Assembly (NCBI RefSeq): GCF_000176035.2
Contig: NC_015675.1
Location: 6,700,001-6,764,000, forward strand
From: Mesorhizobium opportunistum WSM2075
GTDB lineage: Bacteria > Pseudomonadota > Alphaproteobacteria > Rhizobiales > Rhizobiaceae
DNA length: 64,000 bases
Direction: 5' to 3'
Shown here: positions 43,136 through 51,623 of the stretch, piece after piece
Layout of the letters: every line of letters starts with the position of its first letter
How positions within the stretch are numbered: the first letter of the stretch is position 1
The notes under the pieces: model-generated
Database searches by the model: none
Told to the model about the DNA's origin: nothing
What the model saw: only the letters and a program-made list of their open reading frames with translations
Made by a program: the position numbers and the translations under genes

Positions 43136-43897
43136 ATGTTGCATTCCGACGCGGAAATTCGCCGTCGCATCGATGCGCTGGGCCCGTGGTTTCACAACAT
43201 GGAATTGGCCGGCGTTCAGACGGCTCCCGATCATTTCCTCGGCAACTATCCTTTGGTCAAATGGCAGAAGTTCGCTGATGCGATCCCGGCCGATCTTTCA
43301 GGCAAGTCGGTGCTCGACATCGGCTGCAACGCCGGCTTCTATTCCATTGAAATGAAGAAGCGGGGCGCCGATCGCGTGCTCGGCATCGATTTCGACGTGG
43401 CCTATCTGACGCAGGCGCGTTTCGCCGCCGAAATCGCCGACTGCGACATCGAATTTCGCGAGCTGTCGGTCTATGACGTCGGCGCCCTCGGCGAGACTTT
43501 CGACATCGTGCTCTTCATGGGTGTGCTCTATCACCTGCGCCACCCGTTGCTGGCACTCGACTTGATCCGCCGGCACGTCGCGCGGGATCTGGTGATCTTC
43601 CAGTCGATGCAACGCGGCAGCAGCGAGGTCCCCGCGCTCGAACGGAACTACCATTTCTGGACGCACGATCTGTTTGATCGACCTGAGTTTCCGAAACTGC
43701 ACTTCATCGAACACCGCTATGCGGACGATCCGACCAACTGGTGGATTCCGAACCGCAGTTGCATCGAAGCCATGCTGCGCAGCTCAGGTTTCGAGATCCT
43801 GCTTCACCCGGAAGACGAGGTCTACTTCTGCCGTGCGTCCGGTGAGCCGGCTGGCGGAGGCGCGGTCTACCCTGCGAAAGGAAGAAACGATGATTGA
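43136..43897 (+). CDS. SAM-dependent methyltransferase of the CmoB-like type
   Basis: A 253-residue enzyme. It begins WFHNMELAGVQTAPDHFLGNYPLVKWQKF, as in CmoB-like and glycan-cluster methyltransferases. SAM motif I is VLDIGCNAGFYSIEMKKRGA (about 60-79), then FDIVLFMGVLYHLRHPLLAL. Strong GAAGGAGG precedes the ATG. I recall that families of this form occur in conserved glycosyltransferase cassettes of proteobacteria. The acceptor group is not known. It overlaps the next gene by 8 bases. Confidence 0.82.
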   Translation: MLHSDAEIRRRIDALGPWFHNMELAGVQTAPDHFLGNYPLVKWQKFADAIPADLSGKSVLDIGCNAGFYSIEMKKRGADRVLGIDFDVAYLTQARFAAEIADCDIEFRELSVYDVGALGETFDIVLFMGVLYHLRHPLLALDLIRRHVARDLVIFQSMQRGSSEVPALERNYHFWTHDLFDRPEFPKLHFIEHRYADDPTNWWIPNRSCIEAMLRSSGFEILLHPEDEVYFCRASGEPAGGGAVYPAKGRNDD

Positions 43898-44822
43898 AGC
43901 TGCGATGATCTGGAACGAGCCCAACAACAAGTCGCATTGGGACCCCGAACTCGATCCGGACTGGAGCCGCTTCGCGAACATGGCAATCCTGGCGGCCGAT
44001 GCGATCGGTCTCGAAAACCCGGCGATCACCCGGGTGCTCGGTGGCATTTCGCCGATCGACGCCGGGTTCATGTCATTGATGAAGGGGTACGGTGTGCTCG
44101 ATCGTGTCGACGCCGTTGCCGTGCATGGCTTCCCGCTCGACTGGAATCTTTGGCAAATGCATGAATGGCCGCAAAAGCTCGCCGAGATTGCCGAAATCAC
44201 CGATCTGCCGATCTGGATCAGCGAAGCCGGCGTGTCGAGCTTCGGCGCCGAGGAGGTCCAGGTCTGGGGCCTGCGGCGGACTGCGGAGCTGCTGCTTGGC
44301 CGCGCACCCCGCGTCCAATGGTACAGCCTCTACGATTTGCCGCACGCCTGGGGCGCGACCACGCGGCATCGCGAGGTGGAAGGCTCCTCCTATTACCGTC
44401 ATTTCTACATGGGCCTGCTGCGCGAGGATGGCACGCCCAAGCCGGCTCTTGAGGAATTCCTGCGCCACACTCCGCAGATGGGCTTGGTCCAGTGGTTCCA
44501 TTTCGAGGACCACCGGCTGGACGAAGCCGTCGCCTGGATGAAGCGGCTGGGCGTCACAAATCTGCGCACGGGCCTTTCCTGGGCCGACAGTTTCAGACCG
44601 AACGCTCTCGATTGGTTCGACCGCCAGATGGAAGCCCTGGCGGATTTCGACGTCACCGTCACTTTTTGCTTCACGCCCGAACACCGGGGCATGCAGCCTC
44701 ACCACACAAGTCCGCCACAAGTGCCCGAAGAATTCGCTGAATTCTGCGCGAGCATGATGCGCCGCTACGCACCTGGCGTGCACAGCGACGCGATGCCGAT
44801 GCGGCGGGTCTCGGCCGCATGA
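43890..44822 (+). CDS. Glycosidase-like TIM-barrel protein
   Basis: A 310-residue protein resembling clan GH-A beta-glycosidases. AAMIWNEPNNKSHWDPE near the N-terminus has the Asn-Glu pair of the acid/base strand, and LPIWISEAGVSSFG has the Glu of the nucleophile strand. VDAVAVHGFPLDW lies between. It lacks a signal peptide, so would be cytoplasmic, and is short for a full barrel. A start at 43890 (overlap of 8 bases) may trim the first strand. It may trim or transfer a sugar on the operon's product. Confidence 0.65.
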   Translation: MIEAAMIWNEPNNKSHWDPELDPDWSRFANMAILAADAIGLENPAITRVLGGISPIDAGFMSLMKGYGVLDRVDAVAVHGFPLDWNLWQMHEWPQKLAEIAEITDLPIWISEAGVSSFGAEEVQVWGLRRTAELLLGRAPRVQWYSLYDLPHAWGATTRHREVEGSSYYRHFYMGLLREDGTPKPALEEFLRHTPQMGLVQWFHFEDHRLDEAVAWMKRLGVTNLRTGLSWADSFRPNALDWFDRQMEALADFDVTVTFCFTPEHRGMQPHHTSPPQVPEEFAEFCASMMRRYAPGVHSDAMPMRRVSAA

Positions 44823-44829
44823 GGTCACC

Positions 44830-45675
44830 ATGTCGTCCATCGACCAGTCACCTAATCTGCTGGCAGAATTCGCCACACGACTGACCGGCAACGACGTCGA
44901 TCCAGGTGCCGGTATAATGATCGTCGTGGCGCACCCGGACGACGAGACGATTGGCATCGGCGGCCACCTCGCCGGACTGTCTGAGTGCCGTATCGTGCAT
45001 GTCACGGACGGAGCCCCGCGCAACCTTGCCGACGCAAAAGCCAATGGTTTCGATACGTGGCAAGACTACGCCGATGCCCGTCGCGGTGAATTGGGGGCCG
45101 CGCTGTCGGCGGTGGGCCTGTCGTGCGGAATCCTGACCAGCCTTGACTATCCTGATACGGAAGCGGTCATGCATCTCGTCCCGCTCGCGCAGGAGCTGGC
45201 CTGCATCTTCGCTTCCGCCGAGATCCGCTTCGTCTGCACGCATCCCTATGAAGGAGGACATCCCGACCACGACGCCACTGCCTTCGCGGTTCATGCCGCC
45301 TGTCAGTTGCTGCGCCGCGACCGGTGTCCGGCGCCCAGCATCATCGAGATGGCATTTTACGCCGCGGGGCCGAAAGGCCCTATCTTCCAGGATTTCGCCG
45401 ATGATCTCGGGACGGATCGTATCGAGGTACGTCTGACCGAATCGGCCTTTCGGCTCAAGCGAGCCATGCTGGCCAGCTATACGACCCAGTTGCGGACGCT
45501 TGCATCGTTCTTTGGGGCGACAGAGCGATTCCGTTTGGCGCCCGCCTATAACTTCCGCGCACCACCCAACAACGGGAGGCTCTATTATCAATTGCTGCCG
45601 TTGGGGTTCGAGCCCACGACCTGGCTGAGCGCCGCGGCTCGCGCGCATGAGGAGCTTCGGCTCGATCAGCCATGA
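44830..45675 (+). CDS. PIG-L-family deacetylase
   Basis: A 281-residue zinc enzyme. The metal motif VVAHPDDETIGIGGHLA is at about residues 32-48, and the second His set in THPYEGGHPDHDA (about 139-151). The family includes MshB (N-acetylglucosaminyl-inositol deacetylase of mycothiol synthesis), BshB and PIG-L of GPI-anchor synthesis. It would remove an acetyl group from an N-acetyl amino-sugar. Its presence beside ino1 and a GT4 enzyme suggests an inositol glycoside substrate (inference). GAGGTC precedes the ATG. Confidence 0.85.
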   Translation: MSSIDQSPNLLAEFATRLTGNDVDPGAGIMIVVAHPDDETIGIGGHLAGLSECRIVHVTDGAPRNLADAKANGFDTWQDYADARRGELGAALSAVGLSCGILTSLDYPDTEAVMHLVPLAQELACIFASAEIRFVCTHPYEGGHPDHDATAFAVHAACQLLRRDRCPAPSIIEMAFYAAGPKGPIFQDFADDLGTDRIEVRLTESAFRLKRAMLASYTTQLRTLASFFGATERFRLAPAYNFRAPPNNGRLYYQLLPLGFEPTTWLSAAARAHEELRLDQP

Positions 45676-46736
45676 CGCTTACCGTGCTCAACGTCGCCTA
45701 TCCGCTTGCGCCCGTCGGCCCCGATGCGGTCGGCGGTGCCGAGCAGGTGCTGTCGATGCTGGATCGCGCGCTGGTGCGGCAAGGCCATCATTCCATCGTC
45801 GTCGCCTGCCGGGGCTCCAGCGCGGCCGGGACACTGGTTGAGACACCCGCGGAAACAGGCGTGCTCGATGAGACGGCAAAGAGCCGCGCCCAACGCGCGC
45901 ATCGCGCGGCAATCGCTGCGGCCCGGGCGCGTTGGCCGATCGACGTCGTTCACCTGCACGGCATCGATTTCGACGCCTATCTCCCTGGCGACGGCCCGAC
46001 GCTTGTGAGCCTGCACCTGCCGCTCGCCTGGTATCCACCCGACGTGCTGAGACCGGCCCGTGAGGACCTGTGGCTGCATGCTGTTTCGGAGGCGCAGCAA
46101 AAAACCGCGCCGCTTGGATCGAGACTGATCGCGCCGATCCCAAACGGCGTAGACATCGATGCGCTGAACGAGATGCGATCGCGGCGCAATTTTGCGCTCG
46201 TGCTGAGCCGAATTTGCCCGGAGAAGGGCGTCCATCTGGCGATCGAGGCCGCCAAGCGTGCCGCCGTGCCGCTTGCGATTGGCGGTCAGATCTATCCCTA
46301 CCAGACACATGTCCAGTATTTCGCCGACGAGGTGGCGCCTCGCCTCGACAGACGGCGGCGCTTCTTGGGACCGCTCGGGTTTTCCGCCAAGCGGAGGCTT
46401 CTGAATGCCGCCCGCTGCCTGGTCATTCCGAGTCTTGCCGCGGAAACAAGCTCGCTGGTTGCCATGGAAGCGCTTGCGTGCGGTACGCCCGTTGTGGCCT
46501 TCCCGAATGGCGCCCTGCCCAATGTCGTCGAACACGGCAGGACCGGATTTCTCGTCAACGACGTCGACGAGATGGCGAGCGCCATAAAGGCCTCGGCCGA
46601 CCTCGACCGCGAAACATGCCTGGGCGAAGCGAGACATCGCTTCTCGCTCGATGGCATGATTTTGGCCTACATGGATGCCTATCGGGCATTGGCAGAATTC
46701 GGCGCTTCCCACTCGGGGTCGAGGGCCGCGCAGTGA
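45672..46736 (+). CDS. Glycosyltransferase, GT4 family
   Basis: A 354-residue GT-B enzyme. VGGAEQVLSMLDRALVRQGH is the N-terminal acceptor-domain motif, then VHLHGIDFD, ALVLSRICPEKGVHLAIEAAK and PSLAAETSSLVAMEALACGTPVVAF with the EX7E donor motif (about 263-285). Its form resembles the MshA/avrami-type GT4 group. Coupled by 4-base overlaps to the PIG-L and acyltransferase genes. Confidence 0.83.
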   Translation: MTLTVLNVAYPLAPVGPDAVGGAEQVLSMLDRALVRQGHHSIVVACRGSSAAGTLVETPAETGVLDETAKSRAQRAHRAAIAAARARWPIDVVHLHGIDFDAYLPGDGPTLVSLHLPLAWYPPDVLRPAREDLWLHAVSEAQQKTAPLGSRLIAPIPNGVDIDALNEMRSRRNFALVLSRICPEKGVHLAIEAAKRAAVPLAIGGQIYPYQTHVQYFADEVAPRLDRRRRFLGPLGFSAKRRLLNAARCLVIPSLAAETSSLVAMEALACGTPVVAFPNGALPNVVEHGRTGFLVNDVDEMASAIKASADLDRETCLGEARHRFSLDGMILAYMDAYRALAEFGASHSGSRAAQ

Positions 46737-47725
46737 ACGGCTTGCGCACCGATGTCATACGGGACCCAGGTGCGTTCGACGATCTTGAGCCGCATTGGTG
46801 GCCGCTCTGGTCGCAATGCGCCTCTGCCACGCCTTTCCAGTCGCCCGCCTGGCTGTTGCCATGGTGGCGGACGTTCGCGCCTGGCGATCTCTCGGTGATC
46901 GCTGTGTGGAGCGGAAATGATCTCGCGGGACTGGCACCGCTCTATCTCGAGAGGCACGCGTCAGGTTCGCGCCTGCTTCCGATCGGGATATCGCTGAGCG
47001 ACTATCTCGATGTTCTTTGCGTACCCGAACTCAAGAAAACCGTCGGGACCGCGATTGCCGAAACAGTGCTTTCGCTCGAATGGGCGCAATGGATTCTGCC
47101 GGATCTTCCGGCTGAAGCCGTGTCCCTGGATCTCGTACTGCCCGATATTGAAGAGAACCTGTCTGCCGGCCATGCCGCCTGCCCAGTGCTTGCCTTGGCC
47201 GGCGGCGAGACGATTGCGGGCTCGGTTCCCGCGCGGCGAAGACGACAGCTTCGTCGCGCTCTAAGAGCCGCGCGACGGAGAGGCCGGGTAACGATCACGC
47301 GTGCGGAAGCCGCACCAGAGATGTTTCTCGGCCACCTGATCCGCCTGCACAAAGCCCGTTGGGCAGGAGAGGGCGGTGGCGTGTTGACGGACATGGCCCT
47401 GGGATTCCATCGGAAGGCCCTGCCCCGCCTTGCCGCGAACGATCTGGCGCGATGCTGGCTGATCGGAATCGGCGACGCTGTCGTCGGTGCGTATTATGGC
47501 TTCCATCATCATGGTCGCGCCTATGCCTATCTCGGTGGTTTCGACTTGGCCTATGCGCAGGAGAGCCCCGGCGCGATCCTGATCGGCGAGGCCATTGCCG
47601 AAGCCGCTCGCGAAGGGGCACGGGAGTTCGATTTTCTGCGCGGCCGGGAGAGATACAAGTATAGCTGGGGGGCGGTGGACAGGTGGACGGCACAAAGGGT
47701 CTGGACCCGGAGCGCAGAGCTGTGA
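46733..47725 (+). CDS. CelD/BcsL-family acyltransferase (GNAT fold)
   Basis: A 330-residue protein starting with GTG overlapping the previous stop. The central and C-terminal part (about 165-320) has the GNAT-type features of the CelD/BcsL group: RRQLRRALRAARRRGRVTI, HKARW, AYAYLGGFDLAYAQESPGAILIGEAIAEA and EFDFLRGRERYKYSWG. Such enzymes acylate sugars of polysaccharides. Here it could acylate the amino group exposed by the PIG-L enzyme (inference). Confidence 0.78.
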   Translation: MNGLRTDVIRDPGAFDDLEPHWWPLWSQCASATPFQSPAWLLPWWRTFAPGDLSVIAVWSGNDLAGLAPLYLERHASGSRLLPIGISLSDYLDVLCVPELKKTVGTAIAETVLSLEWAQWILPDLPAEAVSLDLVLPDIEENLSAGHAACPVLALAGGETIAGSVPARRRRQLRRALRAARRRGRVTITRAEAAPEMFLGHLIRLHKARWAGEGGGVLTDMALGFHRKALPRLAANDLARCWLIGIGDAVVGAYYGFHHHGRAYAYLGGFDLAYAQESPGAILIGEAIAEAAREGAREFDFLRGRERYKYSWGAVDRWTAQRVWTRSAEL

Positions 47726-48636
47726 TCGCGGCAGAAGAGCAGAGGATGGCCGCCAGCCGCATTCTCGAGAATTGCATGGCAGACGACCTGTCCGCCGAGG
47801 TAGCGGTAGCCAGACTGGCCGTCAATCTTACGGCGGAAATCAATGCTGCGGAATTGGCGGACATCGCGCTGGAGATGCGGACAAAGGCCTCCCATTGCAG
47901 AGACTGGCTCGAGGACGTGGCCGCGCTTCTTTCGGCCAACACGGACGCCTTCGACAGTCTTCGGGCGACGGCAGGTTCCGTGTGTCATGACCGACAGGAC
48001 GGCGAAACCGGTGAGGTGACGGTCCGCCGGCTGGCCAGCGGGTTTGACCAGGCGGTCGCCATCTCACCGGCTGCCAGCGTCCAACTTTCGTCGCTCGGCG
48101 ATGAGGAAAAGCTCTCGGCCACGACCGCCGAGATCGCCTCTTGGCTTGAGAAACACGGGTTTACAGGCGCGGACAAGACAATACTCGACATCGGCTGTGG
48201 TATCGGCCGTTTCGAATGCCAACTCCACGCCAAGACCGGGCATATTGTCGGTACCGATATTTCCTCCAGGATGATCGCAGTCGCGCGTCGGCGGTGCGCC
48301 GGGATCGGCAACGTCGAGTTCCGCCAGACCTCTGGCCTGGATCTTGGCGAATTCGCCGACGAGAGCTTTGACGGCATCCTGGCGGTGGACATTTTCCCTT
48401 ACCTGGTGGTCGCCGGCGTCGCCGAGCGGCACTTCAGCGAAATGGCGCGCCTATTGCGACCTGGAGGGATGGCGGCAATTCTCAACTATTCATATCGAAT
48501 GTCGTCCGCCGCCGATTCTTCCGACATCCGCAACCTTGCCAATGCATGTGCCATGGACATCGTGATCGACGGCGACACGCCGTTCCGTCGCTGGGATGGC
48601 ACCGCCTTTCTTATTCGTCATACCGGCGGAACATAA
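47722..48636 (+). CDS. SAM-dependent methyltransferase with an N-terminal helical extension
   Basis: A 304-residue protein. The first 130 residues are helical and unrecognised. A class I methyltransferase domain follows: ILDIGCGIGRFECQLHAKTG (about 154-173), FDGILAVDIFPYLV and LLRPGGMAAILNYS. The GTG at 47722 overlaps the previous stop (GTGA); a GTG at 47683 is possible. Last gene of the operon; the acceptor is unknown. Confidence 0.78.
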   Translation: MIAAEEQRMAASRILENCMADDLSAEVAVARLAVNLTAEINAAELADIALEMRTKASHCRDWLEDVAALLSANTDAFDSLRATAGSVCHDRQDGETGEVTVRRLASGFDQAVAISPAASVQLSSLGDEEKLSATTAEIASWLEKHGFTGADKTILDIGCGIGRFECQLHAKTGHIVGTDISSRMIAVARRRCAGIGNVEFRQTSGLDLGEFADESFDGILAVDIFPYLVVAGVAERHFSEMARLLRPGGMAAILNYSYRMSSAADSSDIRNLANACAMDIVIDGDTPFRRWDGTAFLIRHTGGT

Positions 48637-48652
48637 CAGGCGAACCGAAGTT
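48628..48652 (+). promoter_or_regulatory. EcfG-type promoter of the gene at 48702
   Basis: GGAAC-N16-AGTT. It overlaps the stop codon of the methyltransferase gene and lies 49 bases before the ATG at 48702. Confidence 0.55.
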
Positions 48653-48701
48653 CGGGCGCCGAAACCACTTGCGCAGAAGCTGGCAGACCCAGGAGAAGCA
48701 G

Positions 48702-48920
48702 ATGGCATCCGGCGGTAAGAAACACATGGGCCGCGGCAGTCAGGGCAAAGGTTCCGGGACCGGGGCGAAGACGGAGGTTCCGAAAGACATGCTCGGCGAA
48801 AATGACGTCCTGTCGAACCGGGATAAGAAGCAGCATACAAAACAGCGCGGCCTCGACAGCAATCGGACCAAGTCCGATCAATATCAGGACCACGCGGGAA
48901 ACCGGCTTCCCGAAGACTAA
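48702..48920 (+). CDS. Small hydrophilic Gly/Lys-rich protein
   Basis: A 72-residue protein, MASGGKKHMGRGSQGKGSG to NRLPED, without hydrophobic core and rich in Gly, Lys, Ser, Asp and Gln. AGGAGAAGC precedes the ATG at 48702, and an EcfG-type promoter lies upstream. Composition resembles hydrophilin-type stress proteins. No family recognised. Confidence 0.65.
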   Translation: MASGGKKHMGRGSQGKGSGTGAKTEVPKDMLGENDVLSNRDKKQHTKQRGLDSNRTKSDQYQDHAGNRLPED

Positions 48921-49109
48921 GCTTGCAGCGGCTCTCACCGGACTTGCAGGCGCGCAAACGGATCAGGTATGGGGTCAGGCAGAGGGCTTTGCTCTGGGCA
49001 AAATCCAGTGCCGAGCCAAGGCTGATTGGCGGCTGGAGCGCCTTGCAAACTCTGGCCGTCTATGGTCTCAGTGAATTTTCGAAGGGACCTTAATTGCTAA
49101 GAGAATGCC

Positions 49110-49286
49110 ATGTCTCGCCCGAGCCAACGCGATCCCGCCAGCGACGCAAGCCTGAGCATAGACAAAGAGATTGCATCGCTGTTGACCGCGATCGAGCAGG
49201 AAAAGGTCCCCGATCGCCTGATCAAGCTCGCGATTGAGCTGCAGAATGCGCTGATCCAGAAGCGTCGCTGTGAACCGGAAACCTGA
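49110..49286 (+). CDS. nepR: NepR-like anti-sigma factor
   Basis: A 58-residue protein. The core SIDKEIASLLTAIEQEKVPDRLIKLAIELQNAL has the two-helix NepR pattern with the central PxPDR-type turn (here VPDR) between helices. NepR binds and blocks the general stress sigma factor EcfG until phosphorylated PhyR takes NepR away. The start at 49110 follows AAGAGAATGCC. It is convergent with the sigma factor gene, with only 9 bases between their stops. In most rhizobia nepR is upstream of ecfG in the same operon, so this arrangement is unusual. No good EcfG-type box was found before it. Confidence 0.75.
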   Translation: MSRPSQRDPASDASLSIDKEIASLLTAIEQEKVPDRLIKLAIELQNALIQKRRCEPET

Positions 49287-49295
49287 CGCCTGCCT

Positions 49296-49988
49296 TCATC
49301 GAGGTCTGTCAGCAGCCCTATCCCAGTGGTCTTCCAACACATGCTCATGTCTTTCGACCAGCGCTTGCGATGAGCTTTCATCAAGCGATTCCAAGACGCA
49401 TGCACGCGCGCGGTTGAGGCGGCTTTTGATGGTTCCTATCGCGCAATTGCATATCTCGGCGGTTTCTTCGTAGCTGACGCCCAGCACACCGATCAGCATC
49501 AGCACTTCGCGCTGATGTGACGGAAGCTTCTGGATGGCTTGGTAAACTTCCTTGCTCTGAATGGACCACTCTTGGGAGGCTTCCGAAATCGGTCTGCTGG
49601 AGACGCAATCGAGCAATCCAGGTGCTTCTCTGGCTGCAGCCTTCACCCGCGTATAGTGCGTGTTGCGCATGATGGTGAAAAGCCAGGACTTCAAGCGCGT
49701 CCCCGGCTCGAACTTGTCCAAGTTGGCAAGCCCTTTGGTCAAGGTCTCCTGCACCAGGTCATCGGCATCATCGGGAACACGGCAAAATGTGCGTGCAAAC
49801 GCGCGCAAGGCAGGGATGAGATCGACAACGTTGATTTCGCCCGGCACGCAGTCAGGCGTGGCATGGCCATTGGGTAACACGGTTCGAACCCCGACAGCGA
49901 GTTGATAACAATGACTAGGAAGAATGCGCAACGATGACGATCGTTCCTGTTCGAAACGAACCTTGCTCGGGTGTCGTTCACTAATCAT
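49296..49988 (-). CDS. EcfG-type ECF sigma factor
   Basis: Up to 230 residues. Region 2 is VDLIPALRAFARTFCRVPDDADDLVQETLTKGL to LKSWLFTIMRN, and region 4 is AIQKLPSHQREVLMLIGVLGVSYEETAEICNCAIGTIKSRLNRAR. This is the form of the general stress sigma factors of alphaproteobacteria (group ECF15). It should direct RNA polymerase to the GGAAC-N16/17-NGTT sites of this window. The true start is uncertain: the first 50 residues are not sigma-like, and a weak EcfG-type box at 49923-49947 would favour the GTG at 49880. It is probably a paralogue of a housekeeping ecfG elsewhere, since phyR is not adjacent. Confidence 0.85.
   Translation of the reverse strand: MISERHPSKVRFEQERSSSLRILPSHCYQLAVGVRTVLPNGHATPDCVPGEINVVDLIPALRAFARTFCRVPDDADDLVQETLTKGLANLDKFEPGTRLKSWLFTIMRNTHYTRVKAAAREAPGLLDCVSSRPISEASQEWSIQSKEVYQAIQKLPSHQREVLMLIGVLGVSYEETAEICNCAIGTIKSRLNRARACVLESLDESSSQALVERHEHVLEDHWDRAADRPR
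49923..49947 (-). promoter_or_regulatory. Possible autoregulatory EcfG-type promoter
   Basis: On the reverse strand GGAAC-N16-CATT, meeting only the loose GGAAC-N18-TT rule. It lies inside the longest sigma factor frame and 42 bases before an in-frame GTG at 49880. Confidence 0.3.
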
Positions 49989-50005
49989 TGATACCGCGGT
50001 TCCGG

Positions 50006-51292
50006 CTACAGGAACCAGCTCACTACCAGGCCAGCCGAGGCCGCAAAGATTGCTGTCGTCGTGATGCCCCCCAGGATGTTCGTACTTCGGCTATTGACCC
50101 TGTCGCCCATAATCCTGCGATCGTTCGTCATCAACAGGATCAGCAGCAGCAGCGGGGGAGTGGAAAAGCCTTGCACCACGCCCGCCCAGACCAGCGCATG
50201 CATTGGATTGAAGCCAAGAAAATTTAGGACGACCGCGATCAGGGTGAATGCCCCCGTCGCCAGATAGAAGGCCGGCGCTTTCTGCGGCTTCGCGTTCATG
50301 CCATGGTTCCAGCCCATGGCCTGCGCGAGATCGAAGGCAGCGCCTGTCGTCATGACAGGAACCGCCAGAAAGCCGACACCGATCACACCGGCGGCGAAAA
50401 ATATGCCTGCTGCATCGCCAGCAAGCGGTCGCAGCGCTTCAGCCGCCTGGGCCGCCGTTTCGATCTGGGTTTGGCCGACCTTGTGAAGCGTCGAACCCGT
50501 CGAGAGGATGATGAAGTACATGATCAGGTTGGAAAAAGTCATGCCGATAAGAATATCGTGGCGCGACCGGCGCAACTCTCCCTCAGTCGCTCCTTTGCGC
50601 TTCTCAAGAGTGGTTCTGCCCTTGGCGATCTCCTCTTCCACCTCCTGGTTGGATTGCCAAGTGTAGAGGTAGGCCGAAAGTGTCGTTCCTATGATCGCAA
50701 CCAGTATAGACAAGTACTCACGGTTGAGATGAACCTTCGGCAGAAAAGTACCGCCTAACACCGAACTCAGTTCTGGCTTGGCGAGGACAGCCGAGACAAC
50801 ATAGGCGAGCAGCGCCAACGCCAGCACCCGGAATAGATTCCTAAGGAGGCCGTAAGAACCAAAGACTTGAAGAGCGAACATAGATGCTGCAATGAAAGCG
50901 ACGATCATCGGCACGGGCAACGGCACGAACAGGTTGATCGCCGCCGACATGGCGCCGAGGTTCGCGGCAGCCTCGATCGTGTTGCCAATCAAGACTCCAA
51001 CCAGGACCGACCATAGCAGCCAGCGCGGGTAGAAATCCGCGATGACCTGGAACAATCCCCGACCCGACACCTGGCCGAGCTTCGATGAGAGGTACACGAC
51101 AGTGTACATCATCGGCAGTGTCACGGGTGCGGTCCAAAGCAGGTCGGGCCCGAATCTTGCTCCCGCGCTGGCATAAGTTCCGATTGCCGAGCAATCGTCG
51201 TCGGCTGCCCCCGCGATCAAGGCCAGCCCAACGGCTCTTCCGACACCTTTGCGCCCTCGCCTGTCCGCCTCATTATTGGTTTGCTCGGTCAT
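50006..51292 (-). CDS. Nramp-family divalent metal transporter
   Basis: A 428-residue protein with 11 or so helices. Helix 1 reads LIAGAADDDCSAIGTYASAGARFG, aligning with the Nramp helix 1 metal motif (GPADNDPSGIATY-like). The usual Pro is replaced by Cys and the Asn by Asp. GFLAVPVMTTGAAFDLAQAMG and the EVEEEIAKGRTTLEKRKG cytoplasmic loop are also family-typical. Other alphaproteobacterial Nramp-related proteins share such variants. Metal specificity (Mn, Fe or Mg) cannot be told. Stand-alone gene beside ecfG. Confidence 0.8.
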   Translation of the reverse strand: MTEQTNNEADRRGRKGVGRAVGLALIAGAADDDCSAIGTYASAGARFGPDLLWTAPVTLPMMYTVVYLSSKLGQVSGRGLFQVIADFYPRWLLWSVLVGVLIGNTIEAAANLGAMSAAINLFVPLPVPMIVAFIAASMFALQVFGSYGLLRNLFRVLALALLAYVVSAVLAKPELSSVLGGTFLPKVHLNREYLSILVAIIGTTLSAYLYTWQSNQEVEEEIAKGRTTLEKRKGATEGELRRSRHDILIGMTFSNLIMYFIILSTGSTLHKVGQTQIETAAQAAEALRPLAGDAAGIFFAAGVIGVGFLAVPVMTTGAAFDLAQAMGWNHGMNAKPQKAPAFYLATGAFTLIAVVLNFLGFNPMHALVWAGVVQGFSTPPLLLLILLMTNDRRIMGDRVNSRSTNILGGITTTAIFAASAGLVVSWFL

Positions 51293-51623
51293 CACTTGCG
51301 CCCGGTGCCGTCGGAAAAGGATCGGCCAAACATGAGTGAATGGGTGCCGCCTTGATTCCTGCGGCCGAACTGCCCCGTCGGGCGTTTTGTTCCGCCGCAG
51401 GATCCGGCCATCCAGCTGTGGAGGTCATGCATCACATCCCGTGAGCAGAATTTTCCGAGCTCTTGGAACGACTGCCTATGGCTGGTGAACCGCCAATAGG
51501 CTCCGTCTGGTTGGTTGTTGGCTACAGGCGCAAGTTCGCCTGCCCTGGCGGCAGTGGTCTATGAAAGATGCCGCAGTTTGCTGAGAGAAGGCCGATCACT
51601 ACGGGCCAGAGCGCCGCGTGGCC
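51293..51623. other. Gene-free stretch
   Basis: 331 bases between the start of the Nramp gene and the stop of the response regulator gene. No frame with a ribosome site, no clear hairpin terminator and no EcfG-type box. Confidence 0.5.

Noticed and set aside
43136..48636. Methyltransferases as part of a restriction-modification system
   Set aside because: They are small-molecule/CmoB-like class I enzymes without DNA-recognition motifs and with no nuclease beside them.
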